Positions 1 through 8,504 of a stretch of DNA of 64,000 bases are shown here, piece after piece. Below the pieces are notes generated by a model. The model did not search any database, was not told where the DNA came from, and saw nothing but the letters and a program-made list of their open reading frames with translations. The stretch lies in the NCBI GenBank assembly GCA_028713675.1, contig JAQTNV010000001.1, forward strand, positions 62,001-126,000, written 5' to 3'. Origin of the DNA: a bacterium (GTDB lineage Bacteria > Desulfobacterota > JAPLJL01). Within the stretch, counting starts at the first letter, position 1. Each line of letters starts with the position of its first letter. The translations under genes were made by a program, and so were the position numbers.

Positions 1-67
1 AATCTTTCCTGCAATTCCACCCGCGGCCCCCGCCCTTTCTAAAATAAATTATCAAATCACTCCTAGC

Positions 68-958
68 CTATTTATTAGAATCAACATCTCCTAAATCTGA
101 TTTTTTTTCTTGTTTTGCTCTCATTAATAGAATTAATTCGTTTCTTTTGAATTTTTGACCGTAAAAGGATGTATATCTGAGACTTCTCTGTTTTTTAAAA
201 TGTTTCCTTATTGATATTCTAGAAATATTTTCGATCCCGAAAAACGATAATTCTTCTAGATTTCGCAATAAATATATGCCTAGCTTTCTTATATCTGGAT
301 CCCAAAATATATGAAAAAATAATGAATGTTCTGAGCAATAGTGTCTGTTTTGGATATCTGAGTAAAAACATTTAATTTTTATTCTTGGTGAAGGCCATAG
401 AATAGAACTTTTCATTTCATTACTGAAACTTAACCAAGGAAATCCATAATTATTTCGGCTTCCAAAAAAGTCTTTTATGATTTCTTTTGCTAAAAAACCA
501 TCGTAAGCCAGCGTTATTTTTATTTGTGATTTTTCATTGTTTTCAGTAAATGGTGGGATAAAAGATATAAACTCAGGAAGATGTATTGGCAAAGTATTTT
601 TTCCAAATTGTCTTCTCTTTTTAAAAAATACATGGGAATCAATGTAAATATTTTGAGCAGGATTATTACCAATATTATTTAATGTTACGTCTAAATAAAT
701 TGAATATCTCTTTTTATCATCAAGGATGCTATCAATATTAGAGTTTTCCAGCTCTGATTTAATATCGTGTTTGATATCTGGGGATATACGAATAGCATTA
801 GGCTCGATTTTAATCGTAGGTTGCGAACTCAACATTAGAATCTTACGAGTAATAATTGTGTAAATTAATGTAATAATTGCCAATATAAAAGTTGCAATTA
901 AAGCCAAAAGAGAGGCCTTTGAATTCACCCAATTCGATATTAGGTCAATCCATTCCAT
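68..958 (-). CDS. Membrane-anchored hypothetical protein
   Basis: I do not recognise the family. The 296-residue product has one clear N-terminal membrane segment (about residues 15-38, rich in Leu, Ile and Ala). A long soluble part follows that is rich in Lys, Asn, Ile and aromatic residues, so it is probably anchored at the inner membrane with a cytoplasmic or periplasmic body. The gene is AT-rich compared with the 10-57 kb core, like its neighbours, which suggests recent acquisition. The ATG at 958 lies 3 nt after an 11-codon leader-like ORF (962-994) whose sequence recurs at the start of the lipoprotein gene at 6420. No ribosome binding site is obvious. Confidence 0.6.
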   Translation of the reverse strand: MEWIDLISNWVNSKASLLALIATFILAIITLIYTIITRKILMLSSQPTIKIEPNAIRISPDIKHDIKSELENSNIDSILDDKKRYSIYLDVTLNNIGNNPAQNIYIDSHVFFKKRRQFGKNTLPIHLPEFISFIPPFTENNEKSQIKITLAYDGFLAKEIIKDFFGSRNNYGFPWLSFSNEMKSSILWPSPRIKIKCFYSDIQNRHYCSEHSLFFHIFWDPDIRKLGIYLLRNLEELSFFGIENISRISIRKHFKKQRSLRYTSFYGQKFKRNELILLMRAKQEKKSDLGDVDSNK

Positions 959-961
959 ACT

Positions 962-994
962 TTAGGGGGCGCTGGTTACTTGTTGCTTTGTCAT
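962..994 (-). other. Short leader-like ORF upstream of 958 (repeat-derived)
   Basis: An 11-codon reading frame (MTKQQVTSAP and stop) ends 3 nt before the start of the 296-aa gene. Its first codons nearly match the N-terminus of the lipoprotein ORF starting at 6420 (MTNQQVTNIP). The two genes therefore share a duplicated 5' segment. Whether it is translated is unknown; a repeat remnant is the simplest explanation. Confidence 0.3.
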
Positions 995-1033
995 CTTATC
1001 TCAAAATCCCCTGTTCTGTATTAAATCTGTTAT

Positions 1034-1085
1034 TTGCTCCCGCCCCTCCTCCGTCGGGGTAAACCAACCGATCAATCCCCGCCTG
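1034..1085. repeat. Dispersed repeat, copy related to 8655-8705
   Basis: The segment reading gctcccgcccctcctccgtc and onward through aaaccaaccg to atccccgcc recurs with few changes near 8650-8705. It abuts and supplies the 3' end of the zinc-ribbon gene. Confidence 0.6.
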
Positions 1086-1242
1086 GAACATGACCAAACA
1101 CTCCCGTTATCACATCTACGAGTTCTTTGCAGCGGGTGCAGATCGAGGTTTCCACAGATGTATACATTCCACCATCTATTCCCCCAGAAACTTCAGCAGA
1201 ATAACCACAATCAGGACATTCATATTTGGAATATGCACCCAT
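1072..1242 (-). CDS. Small zinc-ribbon protein, probably 3'-truncated
   Basis: The product has two CxxC pairs (CPDCG near residue 9, CTRC near residue 36) that would bind one zinc, as in small zinc-ribbon proteins. I prefer the ATG at 1242 (56 aa) to an upstream TTG at 1263, because MGAYSKYECPDCG is a normal N-terminus for such proteins. It is the last gene of an operon with the DUF262 protein and the 199-aa protein, 25 nt after the latter. The last codons and the stop fall inside a repeat also present near 8650-8705, so the original 3' end may have been lost. A role in nucleic-acid or protein binding is only inference. Confidence 0.55.
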   Translation of the reverse strand: MGAYSKYECPDCGYSAEVSGGIDGGMYTSVETSICTRCKELVDVITGVFGHVPGGD

Positions 1243-1267
1243 ATCTATTAATAAATAAAACAAATAT

Positions 1268-1867
1268 TTAAATTGTTCCCTCCCAAAGTATCTTTCCGAA
1301 TAATTTATATGGATAAAGGCCTATTACAGCTTTTTTAAGAAGCACTTTTTGAGTGGTCGTTTTTTTCTGGAGAAGATAAGCCAGGATGGACTTTCCCGGT
1401 CTCCCCTTGTTGGCCCGGATAATGGCGGTCGGTATTTCCCTTTTAAGGAAGTCAATCTGGATTCCTTTATACCCATTCTTTAGCGGTTTGTTGGCTCTAT
1501 AAGGAAAGTTCTCATTCTTGTTTTCCTCATAAAAATGCCAAATATCAAAATCTTTTATGCCAATTTTGGGATTAAGATAATGGGAAGCCGCCCCTTGGCA
1601 TAAACAGATTCCTATAAGTTCTTTTGAATATGACTTTTTCAGATGTGGATTCCGGATAAAGAAGTTCTTGTGCTCCGTCAAGGCTAACTCTTTCAGATGG
1701 GATAAATCCTTCTTATTCAATTTGAAATAATGCCTTTTTCTTTTTTCACTGTTTATAGTTCTCGGGGACGCAGTTGATTTGTTATTTTCGTTTTTAAATA
1801 TCACATTATTTAAACGTCTGTTTGGCTTTCCTTTCCTCTCGATAATGTGCCTTTTATGGGTGCCCAC
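1268..1867 (-). CDS. Uncharacterised protein, nucleotidyltransferase-like motif
   Basis: The 199-aa product has a very basic N-terminal 50 residues. The central segment ICLCQGAASHYLNPKIGIKD, followed by FDIWHFY, has the look of a widespread uncharacterised family whose GxAxxY...GxKDFDxW signature resembles the small/acidic core of nucleotidyltransferases. Catalytic function is not established. The start codon is GTG at 1867, only 13 nt after the stop of the DUF262 gene, and no strong ribosome binding site is visible. This suggests translational coupling. Together with the upstream DUF262/DUF1524 nuclease and the downstream zinc ribbon it forms a compact three-gene operon, which may be a defence unit. 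Confidence 0.55.
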   Translation of the reverse strand: MGTHKRHIIERKGKPNRRLNNVIFKNENNKSTASPRTINSEKRKRHYFKLNKKDLSHLKELALTEHKNFFIRNPHLKKSYSKELIGICLCQGAASHYLNPKIGIKDFDIWHFYEENKNENFPYRANKPLKNGYKGIQIDFLKREIPTAIIRANKGRPGKSILAYLLQKKTTTQKVLLKKAVIGLYPYKLFGKILWEGTI

Positions 1868-1880
1868 TTTTTTTCTGGTT

Positions 1881-3689
1881 TTATGAATCGCTTTTGGGGC
1901 GAGGCCATATTGTTAACGCTATTTTGAAGAGCTCTTCCGAACGTTTTTGAATGGAATCCTCATCCCATATTTCTGGCAATGAACGATTTAAATTTAAAGC
2001 ACTATGTTTAAGTATCTCTTTCCGCTTCTTTTCCCAAGGCCCATTAGATACAGACGGATTAAGACTTTTAGTTAATAAAGTTAAATTACCTATTGTATGT
2101 AAAAGATGTTTTCTATATCCTGCAATTTTAAAATATTCTGGATTTTCTTCAGAAATTGACAGAGGCCAGTGATTTTCCCATTTTTTAGGCAACAAATGTT
2201 CAACAGTTAATTTTTTCTCTGATTTTATCTCTTCTGTTTTATCAGTATGAAGAGATAATTCTAAAGCTTCTAAAACCATCCGACATTTTGATCTACCTGG
2301 TTTTTTATAAAATTCTGTTTCTATCCAAGAAACTTTTAATTCTTGATCATCTGGCCAACGAGATACTTCGGCATTTTGTGAAACTAAATATTTCCGTATA
2401 TCATCAGGTGAGAAATTATTCATTTTTCGCATTTCTTTAATTATTTCAGTAAAATAAATGTTATAGTTTTTCGATGTTAAATTGCAAATAGCTCTTCTAA
2501 CAAGAAAAGATTCTATATCTATTAATATTTGCTCTAACTTTTTATTATTTTCTTTATTATTATATTTTTTAATTATTTCTAATAAAAGAGGGAATACCGT
2601 AGTCGTATCCATCAGCTTTAAACGATAGAAAAATATTCCCTCACGAGAGGATTTTGGAAATTCGTCAAAACTTTTATATATATCAGCGTAGGATCTAAAT
2701 AGATCCATATGCTTTGATGCATTCTTTTCTTCTGATTGCTCAATATAATCCCTATAAGCTGAGAATAATTGTGTAACTATTATTTCATCACCGCGCATTA
2801 ACGTTAAAAAATGATTTAGAAATATATCCAATCTTGGTTTTTTCAATCTACCTTGTGTTATTTCTTTTCGCCAATATCCTTTTTCATTATCAAATTTCTC
2901 CCAATAATTCTTATATAATGACAAGAGATCGCTTTTTTGAGATTTCGCAAGATGAAACAAATAATTTTTCACTAAATCCGCTGGCAGCAATGGTGCACCA
3001 AGGGCATTTAACGTTTCAAATATTTCTTGAGCATCGTCACTTTCATCAAGGTCTATAACTACAATATGCAAATTTTCTAACATTGTTAAATAAAGGGCAT
3101 CAATCTTATTATGAAATATTTCTGTTCCTGTTTGCCCAAGCCACTCATCGAATTTATCTGAAAAGTAAATATACGCATTTTGAACAAGACATTTATCACC
3201 ATGATCCATATTATCCATCTTTCTAACCGATACGGCTGATCCTGCGTTCATTACTTCTCGAAAAATATTCCGATCAGCATTTGTTGGCCAGATTTTGAAC
3301 ACATCATCAGGGCTCTCGCTGAGCGGTACATCATTAATTGTCATTTTTCTAAATGCTTTTGAATAACTATCTTCATTTAATTTTACACAAATATCACGTG
3401 CAGCTGCCAATGCAAGTTGAAGTGTTGTAAGACGTTGTTGACCATCAATAATTTGACGAACATGCAGCTTGCCTGTAGAGGTTTTCAATTGATCTAAAAC
3501 GACCGTTCCCAAAAAATGTGGCCTAAAGGCAATTTTTGAAACCATTTTATCTGCTATATTACGAATTGCATCCCAAAGAGGATCCCAATTTTCTTTTTCT
3601 TTCCATACGTAAGGTCTTTGGAATAAAGGGGCCTCCAAACTTTCTGTTCGATCAAAAATTCTATCAAGAGTTAATTTTTCTACTTTCAT
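1881..3689 (-). CDS. DUF262/DUF1524 protein (GmrSD-like, type IV restriction family)
   Basis: The 602-aa protein joins an N-terminal DUF262 domain, with the characteristic IIDGQQRLTTLQ motif at about residues 78-90 after an FQRPYVW segment, to a C-terminal DUF1524 HNH-like nuclease domain. The latter has VEHLLPKKW near residue 497 and HTIGNLTLLTKSLN near 530. In characterised relatives (GmrSD and related fused enzymes) DUF262 drives NTP-dependent recognition of modified DNA and DUF1524 cuts. The key DGQQR, EH and N residues are all present, so it looks intact. It is the first gene of a tight operon (gaps 13 and 25 nt) with two small proteins and is AT-rich, consistent with horizontal transfer. 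The substrate is unknown. Confidence 0.85.
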   Translation of the reverse strand: MKVEKLTLDRIFDRTESLEAPLFQRPYVWKEKENWDPLWDAIRNIADKMVSKIAFRPHFLGTVVLDQLKTSTGKLHVRQIIDGQQRLTTLQLALAAARDICVKLNEDSYSKAFRKMTINDVPLSESPDDVFKIWPTNADRNIFREVMNAGSAVSVRKMDNMDHGDKCLVQNAYIYFSDKFDEWLGQTGTEIFHNKIDALYLTMLENLHIVVIDLDESDDAQEIFETLNALGAPLLPADLVKNYLFHLAKSQKSDLLSLYKNYWEKFDNEKGYWRKEITQGRLKKPRLDIFLNHFLTLMRGDEIIVTQLFSAYRDYIEQSEEKNASKHMDLFRSYADIYKSFDEFPKSSREGIFFYRLKLMDTTTVFPLLLEIIKKYNNKENNKKLEQILIDIESFLVRRAICNLTSKNYNIYFTEIIKEMRKMNNFSPDDIRKYLVSQNAEVSRWPDDQELKVSWIETEFYKKPGRSKCRMVLEALELSLHTDKTEEIKSEKKLTVEHLLPKKWENHWPLSISEENPEYFKIAGYRKHLLHTIGNLTLLTKSLNPSVSNGPWEKKRKEILKHSALNLNRSLPEIWDEDSIQKRSEELFKIALTIWPRPKSDS

Positions 3690-3845
3690 GAAATAGCTCC
3701 CTTTTTTCTTGATTCACATATACAGAAGGGGTCAGCCCTTGAAACTTGAATTTTCCAGTCACGCTTTCAGATCCTTTAATCAACTCCCCAGATGGACCCA
3801 GTTAATATTGTCAAATGTGTAGACATGACCTCATTGTTTACGATT

Positions 3846-4343
3846 TTATGGACCGACACAGGTTTCGATGTGGCAGACTGTGCTCAGCCGAAGACCTTCC
3901 ATCTCAAGATTTATTCCGGATTTATGTCCGCCCGGCTCCAGATCTTTCAGCTCGCTCATTCCAACCCAGGTGCCCGTTCCCGTTTCCAGCGGCTCAGAGC
4001 AGGAGTCGATTATATTTTCAGATATCTCCGCCCCCGTGATACCGAAGGTAGCGATTATACGCAGTGAATCAAAATTTCTTTCGCCGGGTTCCTGGGTCAG
4101 GGTATATGTTCCCGAAACGACAATGACGCTCCCCTTGTCCCAGTTGCAGTCGTGGGTATTGGTCTTAACATCGTCAACTTTAACCGAAAGATAATGGCTC
4201 TCATCGAGCTTACAATTTTCGTCATAACTAAAAGTAACGCTCTGGATGGCCGGATCATTGCTGTCCGCCGGGCATCCACCCCCATCACAACCATTTAAAA
4301 ACAAAAGCAGGACAATGAAGGTAAGGAACAGCGTTTTTTTCAA
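3846..4343 (-). CDS. Putative lipoprotein
   Basis: The 165-aa product starts with a short basic N-terminus, a hydrophobic stretch and a lipobox-like FLNGC (Cys19). It is therefore expected to be exported and lipid-anchored. The mature part begins with a Gly/Cys/Asp-rich linker and contains several Cys (including two near the C-terminus), possibly disulfide-bonded. No family is recognised. It is followed by the 1.9-3.7 kb operon on the same strand but with a 156-nt gap. Confidence 0.65.
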   Translation of the reverse strand: MKKTLFLTFIVLLLFLNGCDGGGCPADSNDPAIQSVTFSYDENCKLDESHYLSVKVDDVKTNTHDCNWDKGSVIVVSGTYTLTQEPGERNFDSLRIIATFGITGAEISENIIDSCSEPLETGTGTWVGMSELKDLEPGGHKSGINLEMEGLRLSTVCHIETCVGP

Positions 4344-4396
4344 TCTATCTCCTTTTACACAGATGTGGTCGGCCCCTCAACAATATTCGGGATAAA

Positions 4397-4525
4397 CCCT
4401 TGACATTGGATATTCTCAAGCTGGTTTCGAGTCTCGGGTTTCCCTCCGGGCCGTAGGCCTATACGGGCCGGAGGCGGGTTTCGAGTTAAAATAACCATGG
4501 GGTCACGTCTATGATATTCCAGGAC
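4397..4525. repeat. Dispersed palindromic repeat, copy 1 (copy 2 at 8505-8635)
   Basis: The block from the gacattggatattct segment through gtttcgagtctcgggtttcc to ggtcacgtct is repeated nearly base for base at 8505-8635. Its core is a long imperfect palindrome (about 4445-4476) made of CTCCGGGCCGTAGG and its near reverse complement. It has no coding capacity. Confidence 0.85.
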
Positions 4526-4687
4526 CAGGTCTGGTCTTTACTTTGATGTTAAGCACTTAACTTATAGGAAACGCTCCTTACTTCTTGATTTATCCATAAT
4601 TTTACCATTCAAGGGCTGATGCGGCTTTCTCTAGAAATTAATCACAATCACAATCCCAAACGTGATCTAAATTATCAACGTATGAGT

Positions 4688-4750
4688 CTGGGGTCAGCCC
4701 TTGAAAACGGACATTTTCAACCATGCTTCATTCCTTTTTCCCTTCCATCA
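4688..4750. repeat. Direct repeat copy A (copy B at 6006-6068)
   Basis: The stretch starting CTGGGGTCAGCCCTTGAAAA and running through a TTCATTCC/TTTTCCCTTC segment occurs again at 6006-6068 with almost no change. The copies flank the AT-rich membrane-protein gene at 4898-5803. Confidence 0.85.
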
Positions 4751-4897
4751 AAATCCGGTGCTAGGTATTTTCTTTGGGGTTTGATCCCACCATGTTACTC
4801 ATCCTTACTTTACATACTACTAAATAAACCACATCCCTGTAATTATGAAAAATAAATAAATTAACGATCATCATTTAATAGTTTTATAATCTAATTA

Positions 4898-5803
4898 TCA
4901 TAACTTAAACTCCAATGGTTGCCCCTTCTTTTTTACCTTTTTAAAATCTTCAATCATTATTAAAATAGATTCTTTACTATCTAACATTGGAATATACGAT
5001 GTTAGTAGTTTCGAAAATATATTTAATTTATATAAATTTAGATTGCATAAATACAAGATTCTCTTCTGCACAAATTTATTAAGCTCTTTATTATCTTTTA
5101 TAAAGAATTTTATTCTCATAAAAAGCTCTTCGTATGTAATAAATAAAGCAAAAATATAAAGAAACGGTATATATGTAATTGTTAATAGAATTGGCAATAA
5201 AAATGATTTTAAATTATCGATTGACGTTATATTTCCCAAATCATTTATTGTTTTAATTAAAATATAAGAAAATATTATGAGTCCTAATAATGCCAAAATA
5301 TAATCGGTCAATCTTTTTACAGATTCAAATTCTTTTTTAGTTCCTGAAATAGCATTCAAAACTACAATTATTAAAATCAAAGGAAAAAGAATTAATTCAA
5401 CAATGAATGAAAAAGTAAATAAATTAATTATAAATTCAAAAAATAGAACAAATTTAAAATTATCGATAAATAATTTTTTAAAATAGCTTGTTTCTTTATT
5501 TACTTTTTCAATATTTATTAAAAGAACAAAAGCAGTACCCGTAGCCCATATAATTGTATCTTTAATAAAGATAACAGACCACATATTAAACTTATTTAGA
5601 ATATAAATTATTATTAATATATAAATAATCATACAAATATTAATTATTTGTAATTTTACCTTGAAAAAAGCTTTTATTAAATTTATAAACGATGATCTAA
5701 TATTTACATGATAAATTGCAAAAATAATAAAAATTAAAATCCAAAACAGAAATGCCAATTCTCTGTTATTAAAATAAGAAAGAAAGATATTATTGTTTTG
5801 CAT
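4898..5803 (-). CDS. AT-rich multi-pass membrane protein, unknown family
   Basis: The 301-aa protein is composed largely of Ile, Leu, Phe, Asn and Lys and contains about seven or eight hydrophobic segments (near residues 16-33, 53-71, 77-96, 116-152, 165-183 and 202-224). A basic C-terminal tail of about 75 residues follows. No transporter signature or catalytic motif is visible. The base composition is far more AT-rich than anything else in the window. The gene is bracketed by direct repeats (4688-4750 and 6006-6068), so it looks like recently acquired DNA. The function is unknown. Confidence 0.6.
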   Translation of the reverse strand: MQNNNIFLSYFNNRELAFLFWILIFIIFAIYHVNIRSSFINLIKAFFKVKLQIINICMIIYILIIIYILNKFNMWSVIFIKDTIIWATGTAFVLLINIEKVNKETSYFKKLFIDNFKFVLFFEFIINLFTFSFIVELILFPLILIIVVLNAISGTKKEFESVKRLTDYILALLGLIIFSYILIKTINDLGNITSIDNLKSFLLPILLTITYIPFLYIFALFITYEELFMRIKFFIKDNKELNKFVQKRILYLCNLNLYKLNIFSKLLTSYIPMLDSKESILIMIEDFKKVKKKGQPLEFKL

Positions 5804-5881
5804 TTATTTATGTTTTTTAGGGACAACCGATATTGAAATTTTTAGGGGACGTAGTTCCGTTAGTTCCGTTGTTTTATAAAG

Positions 5882-5997
5882 TCCAGTGCCAAGTCTTTAC
5901 TTTGACGTTTGTTCCCGCCCAATCTAGTCTGTCTGGTCCTCCTGCGCCAAGGCTCCAATGGATAAATTAATCTGGTCCATCTTACCAACAGTCACCG
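5882..5997. repeat. 116-bp direct repeat, copy 1
   Basis: The 116 bp from tccagtgccaagtcttta to cttaccaacagtcaccg are repeated at 6072-6187, exactly 190 bp downstream, with few mismatches. Copy 2 overlaps the 3' end of the lipoprotein gene 6172-6420, so copy 1 carries a duplicated gene end. Confidence 0.9.
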
Positions 5998-6071
5998 TCG
6001 TGAGGCTGGGGTCAGCCCTTGAAAACGGACATTTTCAACCATGCTTCATTCCTTTTTCCCTTCTATCAAAT

Positions 6072-6187
6072 TCCAGTGCCAAGTCTTTGCTTTGACATTC
6101 GCTCCCGCCCAATCTAGTCTATCTGGTCCTCCTGCGCCAAGGCTCCAATGGATAAATTAATCTGGTCCATCTTACCAACAGTCACCG
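6072..6187. repeat. 116-bp direct repeat, copy 2
   Basis: This is the second copy of the block at 5882-5997. Its last 16 bp contain the stop codon and final codons of the lipoprotein ORF on the minus strand. Confidence 0.9.
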
Positions 6188-6420
6188 GAGCAGACCGTAT
6201 GTTCGCCTTCGCCCTCCCCGAGCACTGAGCATCGGCACTCATGCACCTTTCCATCTTCGGTCCACCAGGTACAACTGTGGGCACCCCCCTCCTTCTGGCA
6301 CACCCCGTTAGTCGCGCAACCGGACAAATAAAAGAAAAAGGAAATAATAATCATGTACTTTCTAATACGTTTTAGAAATATTCGCCTTGGGGGGATGTTG
6401 GTTACTTGTTGATTTGTCAT
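6172..6420 (-). CDS. Small Cys-rich lipoprotein
   Basis: The 82-aa product has a basic segment, a hydrophobic stretch and a lipobox YLSGC (Cys35). The short mature domain is rich in Cys, Gly and Glu (VCQKEGGAHSCTWWTEDGKV and further Cys near the C-terminus). An internal Met23, directly before the hydrophobic segment, could be the true start. The first ten residues are encoded by a sequence duplicated upstream of the 958 gene, and the last codons lie in a 116-bp direct repeat. Both gene ends are thus made of repeated DNA. The function is unknown. Confidence 0.5.
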   Translation of the reverse strand: MTNQQVTNIPPRRIFLKRIRKYMIIISFFFYLSGCATNGVCQKEGGAHSCTWWTEDGKVHECRCSVLGEGEGEHTVCSGDCW

Positions 6421-6454
6421 TAATATAATGATCGCCCTTATATTATTTGTGCAT

Positions 6455-6532
6455 ATTTATCCCCATTTATATTCCAATATAATTGAATGTCAAGGAAATA
6501 ATCAGAAATGAGCAATGAGCAAGGATTTGCGT
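6455..6532. repeat. Dispersed repeat (also at 8755-8822)
   Basis: The AT-rich stretch ending in aataatcagaaatgagcaat is found again at 8755-8822, adjoining other members of the same repeat collection. Confidence 0.7.
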
Positions 6533-6577
6533 TGTCCTGGAGGACTTTCTTTACTAATTGACGTTTCCTTACAAGGC

Positions 6578-7165
6578 TTACCTTTTCCTCCCGATTGAAT
6601 ACCGTCTTGCTTTCTCCCGCGCGGTGAAGCCGATCCGGCGCTGGGGAGGAAGTTCAGGTTCCGGTTCCTGAAGCGGAGTCATCAACTCCCGGATCGCGTC
6701 GAAAACCACCCGGAATTGGGAATTATATCTTCTCTCCAACTCGTTGAGTTTCCTAGCCAGTTCGGCATTAGAAGCTAAAAGCCGCCGGAGGCGGACAAAC
6801 GCCCGCATAATCTCAATGTTGACCTGAACCGCTCTCGAGCTTTTCAGCACGCTGGACAGCATGGCGACGCCCTGCTCGGTGAAAGCATAAGGAAGATAGC
6901 GGCGTCCGCCGCGTCTTGAAGTCGCAAATTTCGACCTCAAGTTTGAGGTGCCAATTTGGCACCTCAAACTTTCGACTTCCCCAATAGTAAGTCGGAGCAT
7001 AAAATCTTCAGGAAAACGTTTGATATTTCGTTTGACCATCCGGTTTAAAACCTTCGTTTCTACGCCATAAAGTTCCGCCAAGTCGGAGTCCAGCATAACC
7101 TTCTGCCCGCGAAGCAGAAGAATCTTGCTTTCAATATGCTCAATGGGGACCAGGTCTTTTCTCAT
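6578..7165 (-). CDS. ORF6N domain DNA-binding protein
   Basis: The 195-aa protein has an N-terminal ORF6N domain: [20 protein letters not shown], then [17 protein letters not shown] and [11 protein letters not shown]. The conserved [15 protein letters not shown] stretch lies near residue 95, and a C-terminal helical, coiled-coil-prone part with a basic tail follows. ORF6N/KilA-N proteins are common in phages and mobile DNA, where they act as antirepressor-like or DNA-binding proteins. The start is ATG at 7165. No phage structural genes are nearby, so it is probably an isolated accessory gene. The length is typical of the family. Confidence 0.85.
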   Translation of the reverse strand: MRKDLVPIEHIESKILLLRGQKVMLDSDLAELYGVETKVLNRMVKRNIKRFPEDFMLRLTIGEVESLRCQIGTSNLRSKFATSRRGGRRYLPYAFTEQGVAMLSSVLKSSRAVQVNIEIMRAFVRLRRLLASNAELARKLNELERRYNSQFRVVFDAIRELMTPLQEPEPELPPQRRIGFTAREKARRYSIGRKR

Positions 7166-7383
7166 AAATGCTTCCCCGGAAAGCGAAGGTCATTTTGCCT
7201 TGGATGGTTCATTTGTTAGGGAATAATAAGTTGGATTATTGTCTGACAGTCTGCCCGGCAAGTCAACCCAGACTTCGCCAAGGCTTCGTCGGGCTCGCAG
7301 AGCTCGGCAAATAGCAGCGACCGCAGACCGCGGAAAAAATAGTAGGCAGTAAGGAGTCCCTCGTACCTCGGGATAAATAGGCA

Positions 7384-7660
7384 GTAGGCAGAGTGGTAGC
7401 CGCAACCTTAAGGTTGCGTGGTGGCTAGGTAGCTGGGTAGCTAGGTGGTTAGAAAAACCATATGAACCAGACGAATGTTTTTAACTTTATACTCTTTGTC
7501 CTTTGCCCTATGCCCTATGCCCTATGCTCCATGCCCCCTCCAGGACGTAGTCCTACGGGACGGAGTCTATGCGATGGTGATGAACCAGACAGACTAGACA
7601 GACTAGATAGACCAGTAGGCAGCTCAAAGCTCAAAAGACGTGAGGCGTGAGGGGTAAGAA
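7384..7660. repeat. Microrepeat-rich intergenic region
   Basis: The region holds the palindrome GCAACCTTAAGGTTGC (also near 27350 and 30440), GGTGGCTAGGTAGCTGGGTA-type 8-mers, ccctatgccctatgcc-type 8-mers, and agacagactagacagactag-type 9-mers. The short ORFs that run through it have low-complexity translations and are not believed to be genes. Confidence 0.8.
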
Positions 7661-7697
7661 GCAATGAGTTAGCAGGATAAGCCGAAAAAAGCGGCCA

Positions 7698-8471
7698 TTA
7701 CTTCCTAATATATTTTTCGCAGAAAGATTCGGTGATTTCACGCAGGTCAGGGGTCAGAAGCCCCAAAGACTTCTCCCGTATGGGTTCCGGGACACCCCCA
7801 TAGAAGGCCTCGGCGATCCCGCCGGTTATGCAGGCCAGGGTGTCGGCGTCCCCGCCGAGCGAAATCGCGTTCCGGACCGCGTCCTCATAGGAGTCCGAAT
7901 CCAGGAAAGCGATGATCGCCTCCGGAACGGTGCCCTGGCAGGAAATGTCATAGGAATAGACGGCCCGGATGCCCTCGACGGTCCGATCCAGGTCATACCC
8001 GAAGCGCCGGCTGATCTCAGTCTTGATTTCCTTCTTCGACCGGCCCGTCCGGGCCAGGAAAACCGCCAGGGCGGCCGCCTGGGCCCCCTTGATCCCCTCG
8101 GGATGGTCATGGGAAATAACTGCCGTCTTCTCCGCCTCCCGAAGCACATCCGCCTCGCTCCCAAAGGCGAAACCTATGGGGCTTACCCGCATGGCGGACC
8201 CATTGCCCCAGCTCTGATAGGGTTGGTGGTTTTCGGAAAAAAGCCAGCTCATGAACCTTGAGCCGTAACCCGAATGCGGATAGCGCCGGCCGATCTCAAT
8301 CACACACTCCCGGTATGGACGGCCCGACAGAATCGCGTCGGCCACGGCCACGGTCAGGACGGTATCGTCCGTGAAGGCAGAATGTTTCTGGAAGAGTGGA
8401 AAATCCTTCGTCTTGATCGATTCATATTCATGAACCGACCCGATTATGTCACCGGCGATGGAACCTATCAT
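7698..8471 (-). CDS. ADP-ribosylglycohydrolase family protein
   Basis: The 257-aa protein fits the ADP-ribosylglycohydrolase (ARH/DraG) family, which removes ADP-ribose from modified proteins, DNA or small molecules using two Mg ions. Visible signatures are GSIAGDIIGS at the N-terminus, FTDDTVLT at about 33-40 (metal-binding Asp pair), the ISHDHPEGIKGAQAAA segment in the middle, and GGDADTLACITGGIAEAFYG near the C-terminus, which supplies the other metal ligands. The length is normal. It stands alone between repeat-rich gaps, so its substrate cannot be told from context. Confidence 0.9.
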   Translation of the reverse strand: MIGSIAGDIIGSVHEYESIKTKDFPLFQKHSAFTDDTVLTVAVADAILSGRPYRECVIEIGRRYPHSGYGSRFMSWLFSENHQPYQSWGNGSAMRVSPIGFAFGSEADVLREAEKTAVISHDHPEGIKGAQAAALAVFLARTGRSKKEIKTEISRRFGYDLDRTVEGIRAVYSYDISCQGTVPEAIIAFLDSDSYEDAVRNAISLGGDADTLACITGGIAEAFYGGVPEPIREKSLGLLTPDLREITESFCEKYIRK

Positions 8472-8504
8472 AAGGGGCAGTCCTCATAGGGGGTCAGCCA
8501 TTGA

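Noticed and set aside
6578-7165. Prophage
   Set aside because: The ORF6N protein is phage-like, but no integrase, capsid, portal, terminase or lysis genes are nearby.
7462-7650. Plus-strand 62-aa reading frame
   Set aside because: It runs through microrepeats (MPYALCSMP-type translation) and has no ribosome binding site; not a gene.
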